DNA of 64,000 nucleotides from DASQHW01 sp038238245 (GCA_038238245.1 JBBRXX010000022.1:15157-79156), one strand, 5' to 3'. Counted from the stretch's first letter, positions 24,074 to 32,388 are shown. Notes: generated by a model from the letters alone, not told the origin. Made by a program: numbers and translations.

Positions 24074-25020
24074 CAGGCGTCTCGCAGCGCGGCGGCCGCG
24101 GCTTCCGGGATGACGGTGTTCGACAGCGTGCCGCCGCCGAGCTCGCCCGACGCGACATAGCGCGGTATCCCCGGTGCCCGCAGGGGCGGTGCAATGTGCG
24201 CGTGGACGTGCCACTCGTCGCCGCCGGCGGCCGGCGCCTGGTGGAACCACAACAAGTACGGGAAGGGAGAGCCGGGTTGCGGTGCCGGCCACAAGCGGTC
24301 GTAGCGCCGGAGCGCGTCGGCGAGCACCCGCGCGAGGTCGCCGCGTGATCCGGTGTCGAGCGCGGGCAACGACCCGGTGTGTGTGCGCGGTGCGAGACGC
24401 ATGCCGTACGCGTACTGCGAGGCGTACGGGACCCAGGCGACCCAGTCGCCCGCTTCGGTCACGATACGTGCGCCGGCGGCCAGCTCGGCGTCGATCTCGC
24501 GACACACGGGGCACGGACCGGCCTTGGCGGCCGCCCCCTCGCGCGCCGGCGCGGGAGGGACGAACGCGTAGGCGTAGATCTGTCCGTGCGGATGATCGAT
24601 GGTCGCGCCCACGTCGCGTCCCCGGTTCTCGAACACGAGCACATACTCGATCTCGGCGCGCGCCAGGAGTGCGTGCGTACGGTCGGCCCACAGATCGACT
24701 ACCCGCCGCATCTGGTCGGCGGGAAGGGTGGCGAGGGACTGGTCGTGCTCGGGCGAGAACAGCACGACCTCGGACGCGCCCGTCGCGGGCAGGCAGGTGA
24801 CACCGGCGGCTTCTGCGGCCGCGAGGTCGAATGGTTCCCCGGGCGCGTAGGGCGGCCAGCGGTTCGGGAAGCTGCGCACGTCGTAGGGCTCGGGAGCCTC
24901 GAGGCCCCCGACACAGAACGGGCAACCGCTCTCCGGCAGATTAGGGCGCGCTTGGCGGTGTCCGACGATGTTCACCCATTCGCGGGTGAGCGGATCGAAG
25001 CGAAGCTCGCCGAAGTCCAT
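24073..25020 (-). CDS. galT: Galactose-1-phosphate uridylyltransferase
   Basis: 315 residues, HIT-superfamily fold. Zinc-site Cys pair CPFC is near residue 33; the second block carries GATIDHPHGQIYAY, with the active-site HPHGQ (His uridylylated during catalysis). The C-terminal half has WHVHAHIAPPLR, the second His cluster. It transfers UMP between UDP-glucose and galactose-1-phosphate (Leloir pathway); no galE is present nearby. The start ATG overlaps the upstream LLM stop by ATGA and its own stop overlaps galK2, giving tight translational coupling. Confidence 0.9.
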   Translation of the reverse strand: MDFGELRFDPLTREWVNIVGHRQARPNLPESGCPFCVGGLEAPEPYDVRSFPNRWPPYAPGEPFDLAAAEAAGVTCLPATGASEVVLFSPEHDQSLATLPADQMRRVVDLWADRTHALLARAEIEYVLVFENRGRDVGATIDHPHGQIYAYAFVPPAPAREGAAAKAGPCPVCREIDAELAAGARIVTEAGDWVAWVPYASQYAYGMRLAPRTHTGSLPALDTGSRGDLARVLADALRRYDRLWPAPQPGSPFPYLLWFHQAPAAGGDEWHVHAHIAPPLRAPGIPRYVASGELGGGTLSNTVIPEAAAAALRDA

Positions 25021-25928
25021 CAGGTCGAGATCGCGGGCATGACCTCGGCCGCGAAGCGTCCGAGGCCGTCGCGGTCGAATGGGGCGCGCATCGCGAGGAT
25101 GACGTACGCCGCGCCCGCTTCGACGTAGCCGCCGACCTTGTCGACCATCTCCTGCACGGTTCCCGACAACACGCCGGGCTTCACGTAGTCCGACATCGGA
25201 CCGAATTGGCGTCGGAGTTCTTCGTCGGTGAACGCCATGCCGACGTTGACCGACTTCGTGATCGTCGCCGGGTCGCGGCCGATCTTGTCGCAGTGTGCGT
25301 CGAGCACCTGCGCCTTGTGGGCCCACACGTCGGGCGGGATGAACGGCACGTTCCATCCGTCCGCGTGCTCGGCCGCGATGCGCAACGTCACTTTCTCGCC
25401 GCCGCCGCCGATCCATATCGGAAGGCGGGGTTGCACGGGCTTCGGTTCGCACTGCGCGTCACGCATGTGGAAGAACCGGCCGTCGAAGGTGGTGCGCTCC
25501 TGCGTAAGGAGCCCGCGTACGCACTGCACGTATTCCTCGAGCATCCGGAGCCGCTCGCCCGGTGATCCGAAGTGCAGGCCGTACGCGTCGTACTCGTTTT
25601 GCAGCCAACCCCCGCCGAGGCCGAGCACGATGCGACCGTCGGCGACCTGATCCATCGTCGCGATCGCGTTGGCGAGCACGGCCGGATGCCGGTAGCCGGC
25701 CGAATATACGAGCGACCCGCAGGTGACGCGCGTGGTCGTCGCCGCGAGTGCCGTGTGCGACGTGATCGCTTCGAGGCAATGGGGATCGCCGCTGTTGTCG
25801 GCCGCGTAGAAGTGGTCCCAGATCGAGATCCAATCGAAGCCGAGCGCCTCGATGCGCGCCCACAGCTCCCGCAGGTCGGCGATCGACGTGTGCTGCAAGC
25901 CCGTGTGCACCCCGAACTTCACCTTCAC
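25020..25928 (-). CDS. LLM-class F420-dependent oxidoreductase (first)
   Basis: 302 residues with the luciferase-like TIM-barrel. Characteristic pieces are FDWISIWDHFYAADNSGDPH, RIVLGLGGGWLQNEYDAYG, RLPIWIGGGGEKVTLRIAA and FAAEVMPAI at the end. This subgroup in actinobacteria normally uses coenzyme F420. The substrate is not evident. It is the second gene of a four-gene unit and is translationally coupled (ATGA) to galT, an unusual partnership that suggests a sugar-derived substrate. Confidence 0.8.
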   Translation of the reverse strand: MKVKFGVHTGLQHTSIADLRELWARIEALGFDWISIWDHFYAADNSGDPHCLEAITSHTALAATTTRVTCGSLVYSAGYRHPAVLANAIATMDQVADGRIVLGLGGGWLQNEYDAYGLHFGSPGERLRMLEEYVQCVRGLLTQERTTFDGRFFHMRDAQCEPKPVQPRLPIWIGGGGEKVTLRIAAEHADGWNVPFIPPDVWAHKAQVLDAHCDKIGRDPATITKSVNVGMAFTDEELRRQFGPMSDYVKPGVLSGTVQEMVDKVGGYVEAGAAYVILAMRAPFDRDGLGRFAAEVMPAIST

Positions 25929-25944
25929 TTCGGCCTCGCTTCCG

Positions 25945-26874
25945 TCAGAGGTGCGGCAGCACTTCGGCTGCGATCAGTTGCATGTGGTCGGGCTCGTCGA
26001 GCGTGTGGTACTGGAGGTACACCGTCTCGGCGCCGGCCTTCTCGTATTCCCTGATGCGCTCGACGACCTCCGCGGGCGTGCCGCCGGCCGCGTTCGCGCG
26101 CGCCTGGTCGGCGTCCTGACCGCTCGCCTCCGCCCGGCGGCGGAACTCCGTGTCGTCGCGCCCGACCGCGACGACGACCGCGGCGGTGAATCGCATCGTT
26201 TCCGGATCACGGCCGACGGCCTCGCAGGCGCGACGCACGTGATCGCATCCCTCGCGGAAGTACGTCACCGGCGCGAACGGCATGTTGAACTCGTCGGCGA
26301 ACCGGGCCGCGAGCCGCGGCGTGCGCTTCGTGCCCCAACCTCCGAGGATCAGCGGCGGGCGCGGGCGTTGCACCGGCTTCGGCAGCGCAGGCGAGCCGAC
26401 GACCCGATGGTGCGTCCCCGCGAACGAGAAGGTCTCGCCGACCGGCGTCGTCCACAATCCGGTGACGATCTCGAGCTGTTCCTCGAGCATCTCGAAGCGC
26501 GCGCCGGTCGCGGGAAAGGGAATCGAATACGACGCATGTTCGGTGTCGTACCAACCGGCGCCGAGCCCGAGTTCGACCCGGCCGCCGCTCATCGCGTCCG
26601 CTTGGGCGACCTGGATCGCCAGGGGGCCCGGGAACCGGAACGTCACCGGTGTCACGAGCGTGCCGAGCCGTATTCGCGAGGTCTCGCGGGCGATCGCGGC
26701 GAGCGTGAGCCACGCGTCGGTCGAGCCCGGTCCGGCCGGGCCGTCGCCGATGCGCTGGTAGTGGTCCGAGCGGAAGAACGCGTCGAAGCCCAACTCTTCG
26801 GCGAGGCGGGCGACCGCGAGCAGGTCGTCGTATGTCGCGCCCTGCTGCGGCTCGGTGAAGATCCGGCATCGCAT
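25945..26874 (-). CDS. LLM-class F420-dependent oxidoreductase (second)
   Basis: 309 residues from the ATG at 26874; a GTG at 26898 is in frame but TAGCGT 8 bp upstream of the ATG favours the latter. RCRIFTEPQQGATYDDLLAV starts the barrel; ELGFDAFFRSDHYQRIGDG, VELGLGAGWYDTEHASYSIP and RPPLILGGWGTKRTPRLAA follow. It is a typical F420-binding luciferase-like enzyme with only modest similarity to its neighbour. The gap to the next gene is 16 bp; it probably opens the operon LLM-LLM-galT-galK. Confidence 0.8.
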   Translation of the reverse strand: MRCRIFTEPQQGATYDDLLAVARLAEELGFDAFFRSDHYQRIGDGPAGPGSTDAWLTLAAIARETSRIRLGTLVTPVTFRFPGPLAIQVAQADAMSGGRVELGLGAGWYDTEHASYSIPFPATGARFEMLEEQLEIVTGLWTTPVGETFSFAGTHHRVVGSPALPKPVQRPRPPLILGGWGTKRTPRLAARFADEFNMPFAPVTYFREGCDHVRRACEAVGRDPETMRFTAAVVVAVGRDDTEFRRRAEASGQDADQARANAAGGTPAEVVERIREYEKAGAETVYLQYHTLDEPDHMQLIAAEVLPHL

Positions 26875-26882
26875 GCGGACGG

Positions 26883-26888
26883 ACGCTA
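26883..26888 (-). promoter_or_regulatory. -10 hexamer TAGCGT for the LLM-galT-galK operon
   Basis: TAGCGT on the minus strand ends 8 bp before the ATG at 26874; with TAACCT on the other strand it makes a compact divergent promoter pair. Confidence 0.45.
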
Positions 26889-26902
26889 CTTGGACCACCG
26901 CG

Positions 26903-26908
26903 TAACCT
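26903..26908 (+). promoter_or_regulatory. -10 hexamer TAACCT for the PAC2-family gene
   Basis: TAACCT ends 7 bp before the GTG at 26916, a leaderless-type arrangement. Confidence 0.45.
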
Positions 26909-26915
26909 GCCCGAC

Positions 26916-27734
26916 GTGCTTTCCGTCGACCGATGGCCCGAGCTGCACGATCCGGTGATGGTCGTGGCGCTCTCCGGTTGGATCGACGCGGGACTCGCCG
27001 GCTCGGGCGCGATCGCCGTCATTGCCGAGCAGCTCGAGGAGCCGGTCGAGTTCGCATCGCTCGACCTGACCGACCTCATGGACCTCCAACAGACGCGGCC
27101 TACCGCGCGCTGGGAGGCCGACGGAGTCCGTGTCATCGATTGGCCGAAGCTCTCGTTCGTCTCGGGCCGCCTCGGACGCGACATCGTGGTCGTCTCGGGC
27201 CCCGAGTCCTCCCTGCGGTGGCCGGAGGTCGCCGGCGACATCGTCGAGACCGCCCGCAAGTTGGAAGTACGTGACGCATACACGCTGGCGGGGATGCCGG
27301 CGCTCGTGTCGCACCGGCGGTCGATCCCCGTCCTTGCAACTGCAACGCACCACTCGCTCGCGCAGGAGATCGCGCCGCTGCGCCAGGAGTACGCGGGCCC
27401 GACCGGGATGCAGACCATCGTGCAACGGGCGTTGGGCGACGCGGACGTGCCGTGCGCCGGGCTCTGGGCGCAGGTGCCGCAATACGTGGCCGGGTCGCCC
27501 TCACCGCCCGCGGTGCGCGCGGTGTTGCGCCGCCTGGCGGAGCTCGCGCGGCTCGAGATCGACCTCCGTCCCCTCGACGCGCGATGCGACGCGTATCTCG
27601 CCCGCGTCGACGACGGGCTCGCGTCCCGGCCCGACGTCCGGGAGGTCGTCGACCGCATCGATCGCGAGCAGACGGCGTCGCCCGACGACCTGGTCACCGA
27701 GATCGAGCGCTTCCTGCGGTCACAAGACGAGTGA
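26916..27734 (+). CDS. PAC2 (proteasome assembly chaperone-like) family protein
   Basis: 272 residues. Opens with DPVMVVALSGWIDAGLAGSG, the PAC2 family start, then DIVVVSGPESSLRWPE, TLAGMPALVSHRRSIP, PTGMQTIVQRAL and GLWAQVPQYVAGSPSP, followed by a C-terminal helical segment ending in SPDDLVTEIERFL. The family shares the fold of eukaryotic PAC2 and is common in actinobacteria; the cellular role is not established, although links to the proteasome have been suggested. No proteasome gene is in this window. GTG start with leaderless-type promoter. Confidence 0.8.
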   Translation: MLSVDRWPELHDPVMVVALSGWIDAGLAGSGAIAVIAEQLEEPVEFASLDLTDLMDLQQTRPTARWEADGVRVIDWPKLSFVSGRLGRDIVVVSGPESSLRWPEVAGDIVETARKLEVRDAYTLAGMPALVSHRRSIPVLATATHHSLAQEIAPLRQEYAGPTGMQTIVQRALGDADVPCAGLWAQVPQYVAGSPSPPAVRAVLRRLAELARLEIDLRPLDARCDAYLARVDDGLASRPDVREVVDRIDREQTASPDDLVTEIERFLRSQDE

Positions 27735-27780
27735 TCGCCCGGCTGGGACTGGCTCGGGTACGCCCGCCAGAATGGGTGCC

Positions 27781-28089
27781 ATGTCTGTCGTGAGGATCAA
27801 TGCCATCACCGTGCCGGCCGATCGCGCCGACGACCTCGTCGAGCGGTTCGCGAACCGGGCCGGCGAGGTCTCGAAGATGCCGGGGTTCGAGGCGTTCGAA
27901 CTGCTGCGCCCGACCGACGGGCGCGACGTCTTCTACGTCTATACACGCTGGCGTTCCACCGAGGACTTCGAGGCCTGGTTGCACAGCGCCGCGTTCCAGC
28001 ACGGCCACAAGGCCCATTCCGAGAAGGGTCCGGTCGGAACCGGAAGTGACGTGCTCGCCTTCGACGTGGTGCAAGAGGAGCGCGTGTGA
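27781..28089 (+). CDS. MhuD-like haem-degrading monooxygenase (ABM fold)
   Basis: 102 residues from the ATG at 27781. It lines up almost end to end with mycobacterial MhuD: VVRINAITVPA carries Asn7, MPGFEAFELLRPTDGRD matches the central strands, RWRSTEDFEAW puts Trp at 66, and FQHGHKAHS supplies the candidate haem-ligand His (about 74). Asn, Trp and His are the catalytic set of IsdG-type enzymes, so cytosolic haem breakdown to release iron is likely. The acyl-CoA synthetase overlaps its 3' end, suggesting one transcript. Confidence 0.75.
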   Translation: MSVVRINAITVPADRADDLVERFANRAGEVSKMPGFEAFELLRPTDGRDVFYVYTRWRSTEDFEAWLHSAAFQHGHKAHSEKGPVGTGSDVLAFDVVQEERV

Positions 28090-29768
28090 CGGCTGCCGGT
28101 CCGGTCGCTGCGCTCACCGGTCCGGGCGGACCGTTCGAGATCGTCGTCGAAGACGTGCTCGGACATCCGACCGAGGTCTACAAGCAACGGATGCGATCGC
28201 TGCGTGAGCTGATGGCGCGCGACCGTCAGCGTCGCGATGTCGACTGGCTCGTCCAAGGAGACCGTCGCTTCACCTTCGACGAGCACGACCGCCGGGCGCG
28301 CGTGCTGGCGCGATCGCTCGCCGATCTGGGTGTGCAGCGCGGCGACCGTGTCGCGTTGGTGTCCGCCAACGTGCCGGAGTGGGTGATCACGTTCTGGGCC
28401 GTTGCGATTCTCGGTGCCACGCTCGTGCCGCTCAACGCTTGGTGGAAGGCCGAGGAGCTCGAGTTCGGTCTCGGCGACTCCGGCGCGAAGGTGTTGATCG
28501 CCGATGCTCGCCGCCTGGCCGTCGTGGCCGACCGGCTCTCCGAGATACCCGCGCTGGCGCACGCCTTCGAGATCGGCAGCGAGCCGTTTGCGAAGCTGCT
28601 CGCCGGTGACGACCCCGGCATGCCCAATGCGCCGATCGACGAGGACGATCTGCTCGCCATCTGTTACACGTCGGGCACCACCGGCCAGCCCAAGGGCGCG
28701 ACGCTCACGCATCGCCAGACGATCGCGAACTTGCAGAACATCCTCGCGTTGAACGCCGCGACGCCGACGCGCACCCCTGCACCGGACGCGGGAATGCAGT
28801 CGGCGGCCCTGCTCGTCGTGCCGCTGTTCCATGTCACCGGGTGCCTCTCGACGATGACGCTCAACTATGCGACCGGCGGCAAGCTCGTGCTGATGCCGGT
28901 CGGGCGTTTCGATCCCGACGTCGCGATGCAAGTCATCGAGCGCGAAAAGGTAACGTCGATCGGGGGTGTCCCGACGATCATGTGGCGAATCCTCGAGTCG
29001 CCGAACCTCCGCGACTACGACTTGTCCTCGGTGAAGCGCGCTTCGTACGGCGGCGCGCCGGCCGCGCCCGAGCTCGTCGAGCGGATCGAGCAGGTCTTCC
29101 CGCACATGCGCAAGACGCTGAGCACCGCGTACGGCCTCACGGAGACGGCGTCGGTCGCGACTGCGCACAGCGGCGACGACTACTTCGCGCATCCTGGCTC
29201 AGTGGGACGCGCCGCGCCGACGGTCGAGCTGCGTGTCGTCGACGACGCCGGTGTCGACGTCCCGGCGGGGGAGCGCGGCGAGATCTGGATCAAGGGACCG
29301 ACGGTGATGAACCGCGGCTACTGGAATCGTCCCGACGCGAATGCCGCGTCTTTCAGCGACGGCTGGTTCCACACCGGCGACATCGGCTACCTCGACCCCG
29401 ACGGTTTCCTCTACCTCGTCGACCGTGCCAAGGACATGATCATCCGGGCCGGTGAGAACGTGTATTGCGTCGAGGTCGAGAACGTGTTGTTCGACCATCC
29501 CGACGTGGTGGACGCCGCGGTCGTCGGGGTGCCGCACAAGACGCTGGGCGAAGAGGTCAAGGCTGTCGTGCAGCTGCGGGCGGGGGCGTCCGCCGACGAA
29601 GACGAGCTGCGGGAGTTCTGCCGCTTGCATCTCGCGAATTTCAAGGTGCCGGAGTACGTCGAGATCCGCGATGAACCGTTGCCGCGCAACCCGGCCGGCA
29701 AGGTGTTGAAGAGCTTGCTGCGCGGCGGCGAGTCGTCGTTCGCGGCGGCGGACGATCAAGCGTTGTAG
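28086..29768 (+). CDS. Acyl-CoA synthetase (class I adenylate-forming, FadD-type)
   Basis: 560 residues. The AMP-binding P-loop is CYTSGTTGQPKGATLTHRQT (about 195-214), motif A5 is STAYGLTETASV, motif A7/A8 is TGDIGYLDPDG and VDRAKDMIIRAGENVYCVEVE, and the catalytic Lys is in PRNPAGKVLKS near the C-terminus. It activates a carboxylic acid to its CoA thioester via an adenylate. The GTG start overlaps the MhuD-like stop and its own stop overlaps the next gene (TAGTG), so three genes are coupled. The chain-length preference is unknown. Confidence 0.88.
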   Translation: MTAAGPVAALTGPGGPFEIVVEDVLGHPTEVYKQRMRSLRELMARDRQRRDVDWLVQGDRRFTFDEHDRRARVLARSLADLGVQRGDRVALVSANVPEWVITFWAVAILGATLVPLNAWWKAEELEFGLGDSGAKVLIADARRLAVVADRLSEIPALAHAFEIGSEPFAKLLAGDDPGMPNAPIDEDDLLAICYTSGTTGQPKGATLTHRQTIANLQNILALNAATPTRTPAPDAGMQSAALLVVPLFHVTGCLSTMTLNYATGGKLVLMPVGRFDPDVAMQVIEREKVTSIGGVPTIMWRILESPNLRDYDLSSVKRASYGGAPAAPELVERIEQVFPHMRKTLSTAYGLTETASVATAHSGDDYFAHPGSVGRAAPTVELRVVDDAGVDVPAGERGEIWIKGPTVMNRGYWNRPDANAASFSDGWFHTGDIGYLDPDGFLYLVDRAKDMIIRAGENVYCVEVENVLFDHPDVVDAAVVGVPHKTLGEEVKAVVQLRAGASADEDELREFCRLHLANFKVPEYVEIRDEPLPRNPAGKVLKSLLRGGESSFAAADDQAL

Positions 29769-30133
29769 TGCTGCTCGACGTTCACCGGGCGTGGGGCTAC
29801 GCCGCGATCGTCGCCAACTTGCTCGCGGGCGCGTACACGCTCGCGGCATGGCGATGGCCACGCCTGCGCACCCGCTGGTTGTGGTGGCCGACCATCGTCG
29901 CCGAATCGATGATGATGGTGCAGGTCGTGCTGGGCGTGTTGTTGGTGAGCGTGCAGGACTTCAAGCCGCCGCGCTTTCACATGTTCTACGGCTTCGTCGC
30001 CTTCATCACCGTCGGGCTCTTGTACTCGTACCGCTACGTGTGGAAGGCACGCGGCTGGCTGGAGCTCGCGTACGGGCTCGGTGGCTTGTTCATCATGGGG
30101 CTGGGGATCCGCGCCGTCTTGCAGGCCGCCTGA
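29768..30133 (+). CDS. Small integral membrane protein (four TM helices)
   Basis: 121 residues; GTG start overlapping the preceding TAG. Four hydrophobic helices are predicted by eye (about 12-28, 40-62, 72-92 and 100-118), with charged loops RWPRLRTRW and QDFKPPRFHMFYG. The FHMFYGFVAFITVGLLYSYR segment recurs in a family of actinobacterial membrane proteins of unknown function. Its 3' end overlaps the antisense end of the frameshifted MarR gene by about 40 bp. Confidence 0.6.
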   Translation: MLLDVHRAWGYAAIVANLLAGAYTLAAWRWPRLRTRWLWWPTIVAESMMMVQVVLGVLLVSVQDFKPPRFHMFYGFVAFITVGLLYSYRYVWKARGWLELAYGLGGLFIMGLGIRAVLQAA

Positions 30134-30652
30134 CGATGCGTTCGGTCTCGAGGTAGTACCGGATCCCGAATGCCCGGCCCGCCGGCCGCTTCGTGGAGAG
30201 ATCACCGCGCAGTCGTTGGTCGACGACCGCTCGCAGCTCCCATCCTTCACGCGTCAACTGCACCCACGTGCCGCGCCGGTCGGTGCAGCCGTAGTGCCGG
30301 TCAACGAGGAGGCGTGCATCCGCACGGTCGACCGGCGGGTGGCGGCGCCCGTGGTGATGCCGAGCCGCCAGGCGATCTGCGCGATGCGCAATGGCGCGCG
30401 GTTGGGCGGGAATGTGAGCAGGAGTCGCACGAGTCGGAGGTCGAGGTCCGCTTCGCGCATGGGCTTGCGCAGGGCGGACAGCAGGCTGCCGGCCGCCGCG
30501 AGGAGCTCGGCGGCGGCGATCGCGGGATCGCCGGGCTCGGGCGCGGGCCGAGGGCCTTCGCGGGGGATCGGTCGCTCGACGAAGTACGGACGCCGCCCGC
30601 GGCGTCGTGGCAGGCGTTCCTCGGTGTGACCTTCGGGAAGCATGCCGCGCAT
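30093..30652 (-). pseudogene. MarR-family regulator, frameshifted near 30335
   Basis: The first part (from ATG 30652) encodes a MarR-type winged helix: LLAAAGSLLSALRKPMREAD, LDLRLVRLLLTFPPNRAPLR, QIAWRLGITTGAATR. The frame then leaves the family pattern. One base over, the sequence resumes VDRADARLLVDRHYGCTDRR, GTWVQLTREGWELRAVVDQR and ends at a TGA at 30093. Inserting one base in CGCCGG (to CGC-CTG-G) restores ATRLVDR, the expected MarR motif, so a single-base deletion or a sequence error explains it. Whether it still works is unknown. Confidence 0.6.
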
Positions 30653-30657
30653 GATGT

Positions 30658-30696
30658 CAGGCCGGTGAGACACCGTACTCAGGCCGGTGAGACACC
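30658..30696. repeat. Direct repeat CAGGCCGGTGAGACACC, two copies 22 bp apart
   Basis: Copies lie at 30658-30674 and 30680-30696. Each contains the small palindrome GGTG-AGA-CACC. On the minus strand a TACGGT hexamer (30672-30677) sits between them, upstream of the MarR-type gene, so they could be an operator pair. A relic of a mobile-element end is the alternative. Confidence 0.5.
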
Positions 30697-30714
30697 ATCC
30701 GCGATTTCGAAAGT

Positions 30715-30856
30715 CGCGATCGCTGCATTTTCAGCGACCGCGTGACTCGGGGACGGTGCGGTGCGCGATCGCTGCATTCTCAGCGATCGCGTAACTCGGG
30801 GGGGGTGGCCCGGCGGGGGGACGTGGTGCGCGATTGCTGCATTTGCAGCGATCGCG
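30715..30856. repeat. Three palindromic repeats with GCGATCGC cores (REP-like cluster)
   Basis: Copy 1 (30715-30742), copy 2 (30764-30791) and copy 3 (30829-30856) each form a hairpin of 11-12 bp: CGCGATCGCTG, a CATTYT-type loop, and CAGCGATCGCG. Copy 2 is a perfect stem; copy 1 has one mismatch and copy 3 one wobble pair. Copies 1 and 2 are followed by GTRACTCGGGG. Smaller related hairpins (GCGATTTCGAAAGTCGC at 30701 and CGCGAAATCGCG at 30853) flank them. They fill the gap before ddl. Confidence 0.7.
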
Positions 30857-30918
30857 AAATCGCGAAATGAGGGGTGTGTGTCCCCGAGGCCGCGGGCTCG
30901 TTCGACCACAATGGGGAC

Positions 30919-32010
30919 GTGACCGGACCCGGCATGCATTCCCGCCGCCTGCGCGTCATGTTGCTGTTCGGCGGTCAATCCGCCGAGCACGACGTCTCGC
31001 GCGTCACCGCGGTCGCCGTCGCCAAGGCACTCGATCCCGATAAGTACGAGATCGTCCCCGTCGGCATCACGACCGAGGGGAGCTGGCTGCTCGCCGACGA
31101 CGCGGCGCACATGCTGGCGTCGGGCGACCGCACCAAGCTGCCGCCCGCATTCGACGTGGAAGGCGACGTCGTCGCCATGCCGACGACGTCGAGCGGCACC
31201 GAGCTCGCGGTCGACGTCGTCATCCCGCTGTTGCACGGGCCGTACGGCGAGGACGGCACCGTGCAGGGGCTGCTCGAGCTCGCGGGCCTGCCGTATGTCG
31301 GCGCCGGGGTGTTGGGCTCGGCGATCGTCTCGGACAAGGTCGCGATGAAGCGCATGTTCGCGACCGCGCACCTGCTCACGGCGCGCCATCTCGTGCACCG
31401 GGACGGTCACGACGTCGACGAGTTCTGCACGCAGGTCGAGCGCGAGCTCGGCTTCCCATGCTTCGTGAAACCGTCGAACATGGGGTCGTCGATCGGGGTC
31501 AGCAAGGTGCGCGACCGCCGCGAGCTCGACGCCGCGCTCGCGCTCGCGCTGTCGTACGACGAGTGGGTGCTGGCCGAGGAGTTCATACGCGGCCGGGAGA
31601 TCGAGGTCGCAGTGCTCGGCGACGATCCTCCCGAAGTCTCGCTGCCCGGCGAAGTGATCCCGGCCGCGGACTTCTACGACTACGCGGACAAGTACGAGGA
31701 CGGAAAGGTGCAACTCATCGCACCCGCGCCACTCCCGGACGCGGAGACCGCGGAGGTCCGTCGCCTCGCGGCGCGGGCGTTCGACGCGTGCCGGTGCGAG
31801 GCGATGGCGCGCGTCGACTTCTTCCGCCGCGATGACGGCGTGTTCCTGGTCAACGAGCTGAACACGATTCCGGGCTTCACGCCCGGCTCGATGTACCCGG
31901 TGATGTGGGAAGCGTCGGGCCTGCCATATGCGAGGCTGCTCGACCGTCTCGTCGAGCTCGCCCTCGAGCGCGACGAACGGCGGCGCCGACGCCGCGGCCG
32001 ACAGCGCTGA
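30919..32010 (+). CDS. ddl: D-alanine--D-alanine ligase
   Basis: 363 residues from the GTG at 30919 (ATG 30934 is an alternative). ATP-grasp fold: LLFGGQSAEHDVSRVTAVAV at the N-terminus, PLLHGPYGEDGTVQGLLEL, CFVKPSNMGSSIGVSKV (Lys and Ser-loop), and FLVNELNTIPGFTPGSMYP with metal-binding Glu and Asn. It joins two D-Ala for peptidoglycan precursors in the cytosol. The length is normal. It stands alone behind a cluster of palindromic repeats and is followed by an opposite-strand Lrp-type domain gene. Confidence 0.93.
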   Translation: MTGPGMHSRRLRVMLLFGGQSAEHDVSRVTAVAVAKALDPDKYEIVPVGITTEGSWLLADDAAHMLASGDRTKLPPAFDVEGDVVAMPTTSSGTELAVDVVIPLLHGPYGEDGTVQGLLELAGLPYVGAGVLGSAIVSDKVAMKRMFATAHLLTARHLVHRDGHDVDEFCTQVERELGFPCFVKPSNMGSSIGVSKVRDRRELDAALALALSYDEWVLAEEFIRGREIEVAVLGDDPPEVSLPGEVIPAADFYDYADKYEDGKVQLIAPAPLPDAETAEVRRLAARAFDACRCEAMARVDFFRRDDGVFLVNELNTIPGFTPGSMYPVMWEASGLPYARLLDRLVELALERDERRRRRRGRQR

Positions 32011-32016
32011 CGACGA

Positions 32017-32253
32017 CTACAGGTGGACGACCGGACAGGTGAGCGTGCGGGTGATCCCGTCGACCAGCTGCACCTGCGAGACGACCATCCGACCGAGCTC
32101 GTCGATCGACCCGGCTTCGGTGCGCAGGATCACGTCGTACGGACCCGTCACGTCGTCGGCCTGGACCACGCCCGGCAACTTCCGGCAGGCCTCCACGACC
32201 GCGGAGGCCTTTCCAACCTCGGTCTGGATCAGGATGTATGCGCTCACGCTCAT
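32017..32253 (-). CDS. Stand-alone Lrp/AsnC ligand-binding (RAM) domain protein
   Basis: 78 residues with GCAGGAGC upstream of the ATG. The whole protein is a RAM domain: SAYILIQTEVGKASAVVEAC, LPGVVQADDVTGPYDVILRT, and IDELGRMVVSQVQLVDGITR with the typical beta-alpha-beta-beta-alpha-beta order. There is no DNA-binding domain. Such small proteins form multimers that sense amino acids or modulate full-length Lrp regulators. It lies between ddl and pckG on the other strand; its target is unknown. Confidence 0.8.
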   Translation of the reverse strand: MSVSAYILIQTEVGKASAVVEACRKLPGVVQADDVTGPYDVILRTEAGSIDELGRMVVSQVQLVDGITRTLTCPVVHL

Positions 32254-32388
32254 GGGGTGCTCCTGCGGGTGATGGCCGCGGCATCGTAGGTGGAGTGCCA
32301 GCGCCGGGTCAGGTTTCGGTCACGACTTGATCGCGGGAATACCATGCACTACCCCTTCGGGGCCGCACCTTGGGAGGAATCCGAAGCG

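Noticed and set aside
30658..30696. Terminal inverted repeats of an insertion sequence
   Set aside because: The copies are direct, not inverted, only 22 bp apart, and no transposase or remnant is present.
30701..30864. CRISPR array
   Set aside because: Repeats are few, strongly palindromic, unequally spaced (49 and 65 bp), and no cas genes are near.
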